Shown here: piece by piece, positions 44,769-56,420 of the stretch
Layout: each line of letters starts with the position of its first letter
How positions within the stretch are numbered: position 1 is the stretch's first letter
DNA from: Rhodocollybia butyracea
Lineage: Eukaryota > Basidiomycota > Agaricomycetes > Agaricales > Omphalotaceae
Length of the DNA: 64,000 nucleotides
Assembly (NCBI GenBank): GCA_015501585.1
Contig: JADNRY010000095.1
Coordinates: 1-64,000, forward strand
Direction: 5' to 3'
Position numbers and translations under genes: made by a program
The notes under the pieces: model-generated
The model's input: the letters and a program-made list of their open reading frames with translations, nothing else
Database searches by the model: none
Told to the model about the DNA's origin: nothing

Positions 44769-46296
44769 CTACTCCTGGAGTTGGCGGTTTTGGTTTCGAA
44801 GGAAAATAAAAGACTTCAAGATACCTTCAACCTCAGCCCAACCATCACCAGCACCTCCAGCTTGCACCAGGTTCGGAAAGATCTGATGTAGACCTAGTGC
44901 GATAGCTGTGGCATTCATTGTATCGTCCTCCACATCGCACCAAAAGTGAGTTAACGGATGCATTAAAACAGTAGGAGGGATCTGAATCACAGCTGAGAGA
45001 GTTGCCCCAAGTTGGATTGGATAGGAAAGAACCTTCAATTTGGGACAATGCCTAGCGAAATGTATGAGAGATTGAAGAGGTGGTAAGTCACCAATTGAAC
45101 ATAAATCTAAATCTAAGTCTTCAAGATGAGGCCATGCATGGGAAATTCTAGCTGTATTCTGGTCTGATAAGGGTAGTGGAGTGGAATAGTCGAGGTATTC
45201 AAGCCTTTTCAGCTCCAGCAGTGGCTCGAATATTGACCAAAGCTGTAGCTCATCGAGATCCCCCGGAGAGAACGAACGAGATTGCTGTACAATCCTCAAC
45301 CTCCGAAGGAAAGGAAAGGATGGGAGGATACAAGTAACGGCTGCAAAATCGGCTAGAGGAGGGTCTGCGACATCTTCAAATTCCCAATGAAGGGTCAGAT
45401 CCTGGAGTGCCTGAGGTCTGAGAGCCGCTAAGAGTTTGTGTAGGTCGAGAGGTGATCCTTTAAGCTGAAATTTTGTCAATGACGGGAATCCAATCTCAAC
45501 GCCCGTATAATCAAGAAAAATTCCGGCAGGTAAAGACAAAGAGAGATAGGTCAACCTTGGTAACAAGGCAACAGTCTGGATGAAACCCATCTCAAGGTGA
45601 GACAGCGCCATCACGTTGAGGTTTTCTAAAGCACGGAGACAGCTTAGTGAAAGCGACAGTCCGGAATAAGTATAACTCTTGAGAGTCAAGGATTTCAATC
45701 CTGGACTCTTTGAAACAAGAAGGGCGAGAGAAGACCCCAAATCAAATTCGGACCTCGAATCGGATTCAAATGAAAACCGCGGGAGATCGCAAGGCCATGA
45801 GACCACCTGCAAACTAGTAGCCAAGAACAGCGTGAATGAGCTCGAGTTGCATGACCGGTGGGTAAGCTGGAGCGTTCTAAGTCTTGGGAAAATGGGCTTT
45901 CCTTGGCCAAGGTATGCGTATACGGAGGGAGGTATAGTCCGCTCGTTTATCCAGCGAGGTTCATTGAATTCGCGGACACGGGAAGTGTAGAAATGTAGAC
46001 GATCCCAAGACGATGGAGCGATTGGCCGTAGAAACACCTACAACCATGGTCAGGACTCAGCGAACATAGGGCTAACAAAATGTTTAATCTACACGCGCCT
46101 TTTTCCCATTGACCAGAGTGGCTTCCGGGAGAACACACAACAGCGGCTTTATACTACTCATATTCTTCCACAAAACATCCAAAGCGGGTCCAAGAAATTT
46201 TTTTGAAGCGAGTCCTAAGGACAGAAGATCTTTTCTACTCGAGACTTCGGAGCATATGATCGCGATAACATCACAGTTTGAGCATAATGCCAGCAC
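44769..46296 (-). CDS. F-box-like/LRR protein (copy 4, intact)
   Basis: Exon 2 is open from 46037 to 44769 (FLRPIAPSSWDRLHFYTSR through LRR units such as LPRLTYLSLSLPAGIFLDY to FLRNQNRQLQE). Exon 1 (46296 down) encodes CDVIAIICSEVSSRKDLLSL and LDVLWKNMSSIKPLL. The ancestral ATG has been put out of frame by an extra A (ATGCTCAAACTG), but an ATG 13 bases upstream is in frame. The donor is either AAG followed by GCGCGT (exon 1 ends 46099) or GT six bases on (ends 46093). Both keep frame, giving about 488-490 residues. Function is as for copy 1. Confidence 0.78.
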
Positions 46297-46738
46297 AGAT
46301 GAGAAAGTATAGCCTGGCTAGCCGTCTTGACGTAGCTAGCGAAAAAAAATAATAATGTTAGCTCAAAGGCTAATGACCCCGAGAGACTGACAGTTGAGAG
46401 CTTATGAGCGAACGAGTATTCTCTTCGCAAAAGACTGGCTAGGCTAAGTTTTAGTTTTAACGAGGAGTGAGTCGAGCACGTGATCTTCGTCGAATCTCGC
46501 GGCATACTTAGTTCATTTACTTCAACTTTAACTTCAACTTGGATACAATGGAAGGTTAAAATGGGACTAAAGTTAGGTTCCCCATAAAAGTTGGGGTGAC
46601 GCAAACGCCAGCACGACACGATGCCGACCTTTGACCTAATTCTACAAGAATAAAAATTATCGTTTCAAGCGCTCGAATGTGCGTCATTAGTTGTAATTGT
46701 AAAGGAGTAAGCTCTCGTCGACCGTCCTCTGCCTCCAC
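46297..46738. other. intergenic between F-box copies 4 and 5
   Basis: It contains the presumed promoter of copy 4. A minus-strand frame at 46215-46619 overlaps exon 1 and is a shadow. Nothing else seen. Confidence 0.4.
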
Positions 46739-47325
46739 CTACTCCTGGACTCGGCGGTTTTGATCTCGAAGGAAGATAAACGAGTTCAAAACTGCTTGCA
46801 CCGGCGCAACCATTACCCCTACCTTCGGCCAACACAAGGTTTGGGAACATCTGATACAGACCTAGCGCAATAGCTAGAGCATTCATTACATCAGTCTCTA
46901 CAGCGCACCAAAAACTGCGTAACGGATGCATAGAAAGAGAAGGCATCCGAATCATGAGCGTGAGGGTGGTTGTCTGAAGTTGGATCGGATAGGAAAGAAT
47001 CTTCAAAGTTAGCGAAATGCATCAGAGATTGAAGAGACGGCAAGTCCCCGGCCACGGATAAATCCAAATCTTCGAGATGAGGCCATGCACACGCGATTTT
47101 AGCCGTATTCTGGTCAGATAAGGGTAGTGGAGTGTCATAGTGAAGGCATTCAAGCCTTTTCAGCTCGAAAAGCGGTTCGAACATCGACCAAAGCTGTAGC
47201 CCATCAAGATCCATTGGAAAAGATGATGGACCCCGCTTGCCAATCTTCAAACTACGAAGGAAAGGAAAAGATGGGAGGATACGAGTGATGGCAGTAAAAT
47301 TGGCTAGAGGAGGTTCCACTTCTAC
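46739..47325 (-). pseudogene. F-box/LRR protein C-terminal half (copy 5)
   Basis: It begins inside the LRR region (PPLANFTAITRILPSFPF) with no F-box or start. It has a deletion after SLMHFA that removes the segment equivalent to RHCPKL. It shifts frame again before the conserved ending FIFLRDQNRRVQE (stop at 46739-46741). The 5' truncation lies near 47325. Confidence 0.7.
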
Positions 47326-47956
47326 AGATGTCCAAAAATATGGTCAGCTGTCACGATTACAAAGTAGAAAAACCATCCGATAAAACACCTCCAGAACGCA
47401 TTTTACAGCACAAGGAATAATGGTATGGAATGGACGGTTGCAAGCTCTGTTCCATCTGTGTCGTGGAAGGCGATTTCCAACATCTGAACTTTGTCGACAA
47501 GCGACGGCTGGAGAGCCGTACATCGAATGAAAACAATGATTGGGTGAACTGGCGAAGTCGAAGACATGGTCGATGACGGTGAACGTTGGCTCTAGGCTGA
47601 AGTTACGAACGGGCTGGATAAAGACTTCGACCGACCACTTGATACTCCTATTCAGTATGAACGAACCGGCGACTGGGGGAAACATGAATGAGACTGTCGA
47701 CACCGGATACAAATTGAAAAATACACCAGAAACATTTTACACGCGCAGAAAATGAATTTAGCATTATGTGGGTACCACGAGAACGACAAAACAAGCGGAT
47801 AGATAGATATGTGGGGGGGGTCTGAGAGATGTAAGTTATGTATGTATGTAGGGATGGATGGCTGGATGTGAAAGTAAAGGATACAACGTACAACGGATAG
47901 TCGGGCAGGGCAAATCTAGTCCCGACTTCTCTTCTTTCGTCCTCCGCATGGTCTAT
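47326..47956. other. no recognised gene upstream of the RBR gene end
   Basis: A 122-codon minus-strand frame (47344-47712) shows no known domain. It may include the 3' untranslated region of the RBR gene. Confidence 0.35.
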
Positions 47957-50176
47957 TTAGTCCACTTTAGAGTCCTCAAGGGGGTCCTCGAACCCATCAA
48001 CAGTGATGTTCCATCTCCAGCGACCGTCCTGGAACCCAGTAGCCGTATCCTCTAAAACAATCTCGTTTCGTTTCTGGACGTAGACCTATCACGTAATCGA
48101 AACATCGTTAAGCTAGGCCGTAGTCTTCAAAGCGAAAAAAAAAGCAACACACCGTCTTGTCTGTAACCTTCTGCCTCAAAGTAGGGATGTTTTCCGTCTC
48201 GATCGGGCTTTCCAGCAGCTCGGATAGATCCTCGACCGCCTTCTCCAAGTCCCTCTGGTTATCCTCGAATAGATCCTTCTCGTTGCCCCTGGCGAGGTAA
48301 TACGCCATAGCGTACGTCCATTTCAGCGTCATGCGGCACTTCTCCACCTCCTCGACAGCCTTCTTCATGAACTGGACCTCGATCCACGTGAGCTCAGATG
48401 TGATCTGCATGTCCTCCATCTTTTTCTCGGTCTTGGCGTAAAGTTCGACGGAGAGCTTGGCGGATTGTTCGTGGTTGGCCCAGCGGTTGTAATACTAGAG
48501 GAGAGGAAGTAAATGATTAGCGATCGCAGCTGCGTAAGGAAACACTAACGTGAAGATATCGCTCCAGGGAAGCTCGGCTTCGACTTTGAGCATCCCGAGC
48601 ATCGATGCTGCCTTTTTCGTCGTAACGATTGCAAGAGTACCATGCTGTGCCGTGTTCGCTCCATGGGCCTAAAATAACAATATGAGGGTAACGTTATATT
48701 GATAAAGTTGAATAGACGTACCCATACAGACCCAGCAGAACTCGTACTTGCATTTCTTGCAGGTCATATGGCTATATCAAAACCTCATCAGACGACGTAT
48801 GACGCAGAAGAAAAAAGGAACGCACTTGCACCCTCCGTTCTTCTCAATCGTGCTCTGGCACTGGCTGCACTCCTTGGTATTACTCTTGATCCAGTTCGCC
48901 GTCTCGCTGTCATCCTCGCACTTCTGCAGCCACAACTTCGCAACCGCGCACACGACCGGCCGGTGATCGCTCTCGATGGTGCAGCCAAAGCAAAAGACAT
49001 GCTCCCTCGCCTGAAGAACACCGCTGGATGATGAGCCTGCTTTGTCCGAAGACGACCCTGGAATACCTCGTGCACCACAAGACACAGTTGGAACAATAGA
49101 AGTGATCACCGATTTTCCTGCCGCTGAAGGGCAAGAAACGGTGTTTGTGCAACCTGGGTAAGGGCAGAATTTGAGTTTCTGATTGGCCGCAACGAAATTG
49201 CGCACGAGCAGCTCCTGGAAACGACTCCATGCGACAGCATTCTCGTGCACATCGGTCCCGGCAGGAGCTGCGTCTGACAATATATTTCGGACAAAGTCAT
49301 CCGAAGCAACAAGGGCGCAGCCTTCTGTCATGCAGCGAATCGAGTGTTCGGCTTCATCGCGGATTTTGGAGGTGGTATAGGCGTTCCAGCACCCTGAGCA
49401 AGCAACGTGTCCGCAGTCGAGAGCGAGTTGCTTGAGGTCAGGCGAATCGTCAAAGCAGATGGGACAGACGAAAGATTCTGGTTCCTCTGATTTGGTGTCC
49501 TTGCGGGATTTGGACGGTGAAGCTGTCCCGGACGGAGAGATACTGTTAGATTTCTGGAAGGATAGGCGAGTGGGCGAAGTTAAAGACGATAAGAGTTTGG
49601 AGCTGGATCTGGTCGCGCGCCGCGATGATGACGGGCTTGCAGTGGACTTGTCCACAGAATGGGACCGTACCGGTGTTGGAGCAGCGACAGGCTCCGGAAC
49701 CGTTGCGCCAGATTCGACGAGGACCGTTGTAGGTGTTTCCATGTATTTCTCTATTAGGCGCTCTTTGTTCCAGGCCTGGTGGCGCAACAGCAGCGCTGCG
49801 ACAGGAGACTGTGCGCAAACAGCCTGTAAGCTCATGGAACTTCACGAAAAGACAAGAAAATACATACCTCAACGCCGAGAATTCCACATATATGGTCTAC
49901 ATCCTCCCTCATTGACTTCTCCACCGAGGTCTGGCTGAGAGATGAGTAATCAACTTCGTACGACTTGCGCTTTGGGCCGGTGTTGAGCTTAAAGTCATCG
50001 TTGTAGTCATCCATTTCCATATCATCGTCGTCCTGGTCTAGAAAGAACTTAGCACGCGCCCAATGCAAGCCGCGGTGAAGAAGGGGTGCTTTACCATCGT
50101 TTTGGACGTCGTCCATCATCTCATCTGAATCGTAATAGTCATTCTCATCGTCGGAGATATCGTAGTCAGAGGACAT
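47957..50176 (-). CDS. Ariadne-type RBR E3 ubiquitin ligase
   Basis: Model complement(47957-48085, 48153-48494, 48550-48668, 48722-48771, 48826-49823, 49868-50176), 648 residues; introns of 67, 55, 53, 54 and 44 bases; all phases agree. Order: acidic N-terminus ([19 protein letters not shown]), a helical UBA-like region, a Ser-rich linker, RING1 ([17 protein letters not shown], then CMTEGCALV), IBR (CPYPGCTN, then HVFCFGC) and RING2 with catalytic cysteine in [21 protein letters not shown]. The C-terminal Ariadne domain follows ([17 protein letters not shown], then helices). It should pass ubiquitin from an E2 through the RING2 cysteine to substrates. A long insert between RING1 and IBR cysteines is Ser/Gly-rich. 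This is a conserved host gene. Confidence 0.93.
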
Positions 50177-50386
50177 TGTGTGGCAGTTGGCTGGTAAAGA
50201 TCAAAGCGTTTGTCGTTCTCGTGGTAGGTTGAAGGTCCAGGAGCAAGCCGGCTTAAATTGGCTGACTCGGGGTCACCTGACTCGTGCTCAGCATTTGCGT
50301 CATGCCATTGAATACATACAACATAAAGATTTCCAGATAAGACGTCCATCCCGACACAAAAATATTCTAGATAATACCATAACGCG

Positions 50387-51783
50387 TCAATAAGGTGGTG
50401 GAGGATTCGTTGGTTCTTCTCCCTCCAAGGCGCCCCGATGCCCCGACACAAGAGCTTGATTGAGAATTACCATGCTTTCTAACGAACGTAGTCGTTGTTC
50501 CATTTCGTGTATCGGACTTGGTTCGACTCGAGGACCACCAGTTGCATCTGTCCCAGCGCCAGAATCAGTTCGAGGTCGTGAAGGAGCTGGAATTATAAAG
50601 GGTCAGTTTCGCTCTGCAGATCTATTCTTTGATAAAATCTAACCCGTGATATCAGGCTCACCCGATTCAGGTAATGTGCGATTGAGGCCAGCTTTAGGGT
50701 TTGATGATATCGTAGTTGTACTGGGTAACGACATTTCTCGAGCTATAGAAAACCCATCAGCCTGCGACTATGTATGAAGGAAGTGGTAAGCTGACCGGTG
50801 GGCACTCGAAAGGGAGCAATGTCATTTTCCGGCTTTATTGGACGCGCTTGAGGTTTCCGTCGCCGTATAAACCAAAGCAACGCTAGCGCTAGCAAAACTG
50901 CGCCTACAACACCACCCACTGTTCCACCAATTATCGCTGCCTTGTTAGAACCTAAAGTTGCGCTTCAACATAACCCTCTCAAACTTGAAAGCACCAACGC
51001 ACCACTATGACTCGTTCCACTTGCTAACCCTGCTGATCCTCCCGATGAGGGGGAGGAGGGGGAGGAAGAGGAGCCTGAAGAGGAAGATCCGTCCGTTGAA
51101 TTATCCACCGTCACAACAGCATAATCTACCAACACCGTCTGCGAGGCGTTCACCGCTAAAATCGAAGTAAACTCCAACGTATGTGACGTATTCTCCAGCC
51201 CCGACGCGCTGAAGAGCGAGAAATTGTAAACGTGATTTAGGGCTGGGATATCCACCGAGCCATTGAACGTCATCGCGCTCTTGCCATCGAGAGTGAATTC
51301 AATGGTGCCAGTAGCAGCGGCAGATGTTATCCCGAAAAGATACACGGCTGTACCTGAGGAATTCATCATGATTTATGATCCGTATGATAAGAGACTCTAC
51401 ATACCGTCAAAGTTAAGTGTGGCCATCGACCCATTGGCCGACCCCCCATCGTGCCAGGTTCCATCGAATGTCAAGCTCTGATTCAGCTGTGCCGCACAGA
51501 AATCGCAAGGACCAGCCGACCAACCAGTCCCCCAAGTAAACGCGGAATTGGTGTCGTCGATAGTGATATTCGTGGAAGAGGCTTCGACCGTCCAGACAAG
51601 GAGAATTAACAAGCAGAACCGGGACAAGTTGAAACGATCGAAATCGAAAGATGGAGACACATTTTTTTTAGGTACGTGGAGTATCAGAAACAACGTTGAA
51701 AGAAACGACGTTTTGAGAGTTTGAACAGGTTCAAATCCTGATACAGAGAACACAGATTTTGTTCGAGGAGAAAGGCTGTTCAT
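50387..51783 (-). CDS. single-pass membrane glycoprotein with PPPY C-terminus
   Basis: Model complement(50387-50586, 50662-50742, 50796-50951, 51003-51353, 51405-51783); introns of 75, 53, 51 and 51 bases; 388 residues. A hydrophobic segment (LSRFCLLILLVWTVEA) acts as signal or anchor. The ectodomain has N-glycosylation sites and Agaricomycete motifs (FTWGTGWSAGPCDFCAAQLN, GTAVYLFGIT). A Ser/Gly stalk leads to a transmembrane helix (GGTVGGVVGAVLLALALLWF) and an RRRK stop-transfer. The cytosolic tail has a short coiled coil (MEQRLRSLESMV) and ends NPPPY, a possible WW-domain ligand for Nedd4/Rsp5-type ligases. The start is uncertain, because about 75 residues precede the hydrophobic segment and a 5' exon may be missed. 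Probably a cell-surface or wall sensor, by analogy. Confidence 0.82.
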
Positions 51784-52215
51784 TGGTGGATGTGCATAGT
51801 CTTTGACAAGCGTTGATTGTGGAAGTGAAGGGAAGAGAACGCCCGGAGTGAATAAACAGCGAGTATCTTGGCGAGTATTCAATATCGAGTATTTTATTCG
51901 CGCATGTGCAGCGGGCAGCCAGTGCCACTGTTCGGGAGCAGCGATATCAAGCTTCTAAAGTGATAGATGTACCTGAAACAAGATTCTTATTAGTACTATT
52001 CTCACCCATTGTTCAAGAGCCTTATAACAAGCTATGATATTATAAGAAAACCTTTGAAATCCCAAGCACAACAATGGCTGGCGATCCAGTAGCAGAAAAA
52101 TCTGCATTTTTACGGATGTACATGTCCAATCACCCGGATACACTTGTGGCATACGCAAAATGGTATGGTCAAGTTTCGAAGCCCATAATCAGCGCAGAAA
52201 TGACCGCTATTGATA

Positions 52216-52925
52216 CCATATATTTTGCCGTGCACCCCATGCGTGGTGCGTGCTAGGTGCGTGCAATGCGTGCAAACGCGGTGCGTGGTGCGTGCAAGTG
52301 CGTGCATATTGACCGGGCCGAGCTACTCAGACTACCAATTCCACTTCATTGTTTGAAGTGGTGTAAATATTATCATTTCCTTGGATCATATACTTACAAG
52401 GCAGATAATACTATATATATTGTAAGTATCGGGCCCTCTAAGTACCTCAGGGTTTTTTCCTCACTCACAAGGTACTACTTGTAAGGAAAGAGTATAGATG
52501 CGTACCTGACAAGTGAGTATGTGCAGGTTGCAATTTGCACGCACCTGCCATCACTTGCACGCACCCGCCATCACAAGCTGCACGCACCCTCGCATCATTT
52601 CGAGGGGTGCGTGTTGGTGCGTGCTGGTGCGTGCCGATGCGTGCAAGTGGTGCCGTGCAAGTGATGCCAAGTGCGTGCGAGTGATGCCGGGTGCGTGCGA
52701 GTGTTTGCGTGAAGTGTGTAATTACTGTCCTAATCTTAATACAATTTGTGTAGAATTACCTTTAGGACTTCGTCAACTGCCACAAGCTCATTAATATTAC
52801 CGATGAATAGATATTTCTTGCTGAGTTTGGAGTTAAAAGTGAGTCTGCGATGTACATGTGCACGCACCGTGCGTAGGTGCGTGCACGCATCCGCACGCAC
52901 CACGCACCGGCTGCACGGCAAAATC
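52216..52925. mobile_element. GTGCGTGC-rich TIR element in the DUF2470/DUF4499-like gene
   Basis: The ends are TTTTGCCGTGCA and its inverse TGCACGGCAAAA. The interior has three blocks of GTGCGTGC repeats (near 52240-52310, 52530-52710, 52855-52915) in both orientations. No transposase. Exact boundaries and the target duplication are unclear. Confidence 0.6.
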
Positions 52926-53137
52926 ACCTAGCATAGCTTTGTTATCGTTGTTCCTTGAAAAACTTCGAGCTCATGCACTAAACATTTTCTACAGAGCATG
53001 ACGCTGGGCTGCAAAATGAAAGACAGAAAGATCAAGGAAGTACGGGTTCCCATCGACCCGCCGATGACTGGATACGACGACGTAAAACCTCGCTTACTAG
53101 AGATGAAAGCTATAGCACAAGAAGGCCTAGGAATGGT

Positions 53138-54422
53138 AAGAATCCGGATCTATGTTTTTTAATCATAGGCGGGCTTGTCCAACATCATTTAAACAAGTTT
53201 AAAACCTCATTTAAACAAGTTTAAAACCTCATTTAAACAAGCTTTTGCATTGTATTGTCATGGATAGCTAACAGGACGTTATTTACAGTACTTTTAGAGA
53301 TTAAACAGGTAGTATTTAAATCGGCAAATTAAACAAGCACTTGAAACGCTACACTGGTGAGATTTAAACATGATTCAAACACACAAAGACTCGATTTAAA
53401 TCCCATATTTAGACGACCTTGACATGTTTAATCAAATGAGGAAGATCAATGCAATGCCAGGACACAGAGTCGATTTCGAGAATGCCACTCTGCTTGTTGC
53501 TATGCTAGGTGGATATTGCTGCCCCTCTGCTGGTACCACTTTAGTGAATTTTTATGTTCTGAATCAGTGAGATGAATATTATCAAGCGACTCGGTTAACT
53601 CACCCTACTTTTCCAAAGGTTAGCTAGAGTCAGGCATGCGGCCTCGCAACTGATGTTGGTTAACTCAAGACAGTGGTGATGGACCATGGTGGGGTTAAGG
53701 AAAAAGAAGCAGGCAAAGTTTATCCATCACGTCCGTCGTCGGGTGGTTGGCCGTTGAACAATAGGCTTAAACAATAGGCCGGAAGGGCCCAAGCTTAAAG
53801 GACACATGACCGTGTAGTCAGAGTTAGGCCCTCCTGCCTATTGTTCACTGACCAACTGCCTGACGCGTCACCCAGGCGGGTAACCTTCGTTCACTTCTTT
53901 TTCCCTACCACCACTGACTCCACCATGACCCCTTGAGGTTACCTTGAGTTCATCGACTTCAATTGCGATGCTACAGGCCAAATAGCTTCCCTTCAGAGTT
54001 GGATACTATTATAAGGTGCGCTGATATTTCAACGTTGAATTATATACTTCGATAGGTAATTCTGTCTTAAAGTTTCGGTGAAGGAATGAATCCTGGTGAG
54101 CTGTGTGATTTCATAGATATTGTTTAACTCAGAGTCTTTGTTTAGCCTCTCGGTGGTTCAATATACTGTGTTTAAATCCAGGCGAATTCCTTATTTAAAC
54201 AACTTGTCCTTGGTTCAATATTCTATGTTTAAAGTTGTTGTTTACTATTCGATCTAATATACTTACTCTGTTTAAAATTGTTGAACTATCGGAAGTGGTT
54301 TGTTTAATCGATCCACGGTGCCTACTTGGTTTAATTATTTTGTATGCTAAACGATATAATTAAACCTGTTTAGACCAAGTTGGGCGTGTCCGCCCATGAT
54401 TAAAAAATATAGATCCGGTATC
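53138..54422. mobile_element. 1,285-bp TIR element with 9-bp duplication
   Basis: A perfect 9-base duplication AGGAATGGT lies at 53129-53137 and 54423-54431. The ends share, in inverse orientation, CCGGATCTAT followed by TTTTTTAATCAT and GGCGG. Interior sequence is full of ATTTAAAC/GTTTAAA motifs. A smaller foldback (about 53660-53950; arms AACTCAAG, GGACCATGGTGG, AACAATAGGC) is nested. It is noncoding. Removing it restores the host reading frame GLGM-VNSG. Confidence 0.8.
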
Positions 54423-54911
54423 AGGAATGGTGAATTCTGGTTCTGCGTTTTCGCCTGGTACTGCTTCTGACGCGACGAAATCAAGATAAAAACGCCGAAG
54501 ATTACCACTTTCCAATTTCCCATCGGCTCTTCAAGGTATTTTCATTATCCATCCCGTCCTCGCTTATTTTGCTTATGCTCCAGTCAACAACCCATCACCT
54601 TTTGTTCTGCCAGCCAGGATGCTTGCTACTTACCTAGGCTCGTCCGTTGGATATTGGATATACTGGGGTATGAATGTGATACATGCTTTTGAAGCGATGT
54701 ATACGTGGTCTTTATGCAGGAAACACCAGACGGGGTTCTCTGTCGGGGTGAGTTATACGTTTCTCGGGCAGATCGCCCGAAGCCGTGCTAATCCCTTCGC
54801 TCATAGACCGCCTATGTTTTTACAACCTTGATTTGTGGGTATCACATCTGGAAGGATTTACGGAAGAGGATACAGGGTGCTCGCATCGAGTCTGTTATGA
54901 AGATTGAGTGA

Positions 54912-55914
54912 AACAGATAATTCTACAGTGAGTCTGCATCTATGTATTAGAGAATTTTGTGAGTACTAGTACTATCAGAGTAACGACTTGATATTGCACT
55001 ACTACATAGTACCGAAGCCAAGTCGGACCCTGCATAGCGGCAAGAATATGCATATGTGATGCCATATTTGAAGGACGTTGATTCTTGAGGATCTATACAG
55101 TATGGTCCCGGTGCAGAACCCTCTGAGAAACTGCTGAGGATTCTGTTTCAGAATGAGGAACTGATTAATTTCCAGATTTGTGCCATATCAATACTAGTAG
55201 TCCGAGGTAGTACTAAGTATGCATAAGTTTACAAATTGGAAAAAACAATACCACACTGAGGAGGGAATTGTTGGGGAATTGCTGTGACTCGAAGTTAGAC
55301 AACATTTACACCGGCCACATACAAGATCTACACCCTGATTGGCATAGAGGGCATCGCAACGATTGTGCCATCATCAGATTCGACTTCAGCTTCTACAAAA
55401 GAGAGTTGAAAGTTGATTAGTTCAAGCTCATAAATATATTTCGGGCAGGCAATACTGGCGGACGAAGAAAAAATGTCCAACTTCAAATAAAGCATTGAAG
55501 ATGGTCATTCTATGGATGTTGCCGCCATGCTTTAGTGTGGCAATGAGCAATGAACATGATAATATGACCCAACTGAAGCATTGAACTTACCACCATGCGA
55601 AATTCCGTGCCATTCGTGACCATTTTGGGTGCGATAAACTTCTCGTGATATGAGGCGGGGAAGACAATAGGATTTTTCCCATCAGGTCCTATCATGTTGA
55701 TATCATTCGTGTAATCGATGGAATCTGCCAGAAGGTTACTGAAAATGGGGTTTCATTAGGGTCCGTTTGATAGTTCCTGCCCACCGTGGAAAGTGGGAAT
55801 CAGATGACGGTCCTAACTAACTATGAAATAATAGTACTAGACAGTTATAGTACAGTGTTTTAGTACAGTGTTTTATAACTGGTATGTATCATAAAACAGG
55901 TAAGTACTTGATTA
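54912..55914 (-). other. fragment of an unrecognised spliced gene
   Basis: Minus strand: a probable exon at about 55740-55603 encodes DYTNDINMIGPDGKNPIVFP and VTNGTEFRM. It is followed by a GTAAGT donor and, after an intron, a last exon (about 55395-55330) encoding EAEVESDDGTIVAMPSMP. The upstream part is missing or not found. I do not recognise the family. The rest of the stretch has no gene. Confidence 0.4.
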
Positions 55915-56076
55915 ATACTTATCTATTTGGCATAAATACACAAGTACCTGCAGGTAATTTACCCGCAAGTCAAAGATCCGTTTCCCACGGGTCTTTCACG
56001 GGTCACGGGTCAAGGCTTTTGGTCCACGGGTACTTGGGCTCCGGATCCAAGTATACTTGGATCGTGGACATCTCTA
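55915..56076 (+). mobile_element. hAT-type MITE remnant (right end only)
   Basis: It ends GGATCGTGGACATCTCTA and has internal CCGTTTCCCACGG and CACGGGTCACGGGT, like copy 2. The left terminus and target duplication are not found. Confidence 0.6.
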
Positions 56077-56095
56077 GGACACTCCTGGGCTGTGA

Positions 56096-56276
56096 AACGC
56101 GTATAAGCTTGACCTCAGAAGTGTGCAAGACAACGACTGGTATTGAGATCGGTAAGTACCTGTGAAACGTGTATAAGCTTAACTAAGTACATAAGCGTAA
56201 GTATGAGTATCACAGAAATATAAATAAAGTAGACGTACCCTCAGAAGTGTGCAAGACAACAACTGAGGGATAAGGA
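56096..56276 (+). repeat. local direct duplication
   Basis: AACGCGTATAAGCTTGACC and CTCAGAAGTGTGCAAGACAA are repeated (first copy about 56094-56136, second split at about 56166-56186 and 56231-56262). No function is suggested. Confidence 0.55.
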
Positions 56277-56420
56277 CAACATGACCTGTATATAAGTCAA
56301 TACACGAAACTGCCAAGTCAGAGATTGGCACTCGGATAAATGAAATAGGTAAGATAAATAATATAGAAATCAAGGAAAATAATACCCCCCTCCGGGAGGA
56401 TAAACCATACCCCAGGCAAA

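Larger units (their letters stand above)
52074..54911 (+). pseudogene. DUF2470/DUF4499-like membrane protein gene, broken by two transposons
   Basis: Piece 1 (52074-about 52215) encodes MAGDPVAEKSAFLRMYMSNH and VSKPIISAEMTAIDT. Piece 2 (52997-53137) encodes SMTLGCKMKDRKIKEVRVPI and LLEMKAIAQEGLGM. Piece 3 (54423-54747) resumes with VNSGSAFSPGTASDATKSR and, after an in-frame TAA, LPLSNFPSALQG, IIHPVLAYFAYAP and YWIYWGMNVIHAFEAMYTWS. Piece 4, after a 59-base intron (54748-54806), encodes AYVFTTLICGYHIWKDLRK and ends at 54911. I recall fungal proteins joining an N-terminal DUF2470 to a C-terminal DUF4499. One TIR element sits in the first intron region and one in the exon. The original 5' splice donor is not visible. 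Confidence 0.68.

Noticed and set aside
49432..49938. 168-codon plus-strand frame over the RBR gene
   Set aside because: Antisense to well-supported RBR exons and their intron.
51720..51745. CAGGTTCAAATCCTG, like a tRNA T-arm
   Set aside because: No acceptor, D or anticodon arms around it, and it lies within the membrane glycoprotein's coding sequence.
53137..54424. The 1.29 kb insertion as a transposon-born intron (GTAAGA...ATCAG)
   Set aside because: Using those splice sites gives an immediate stop, whereas the 9-bp duplication restores the frame cleanly. A simple exon insertion fits better.
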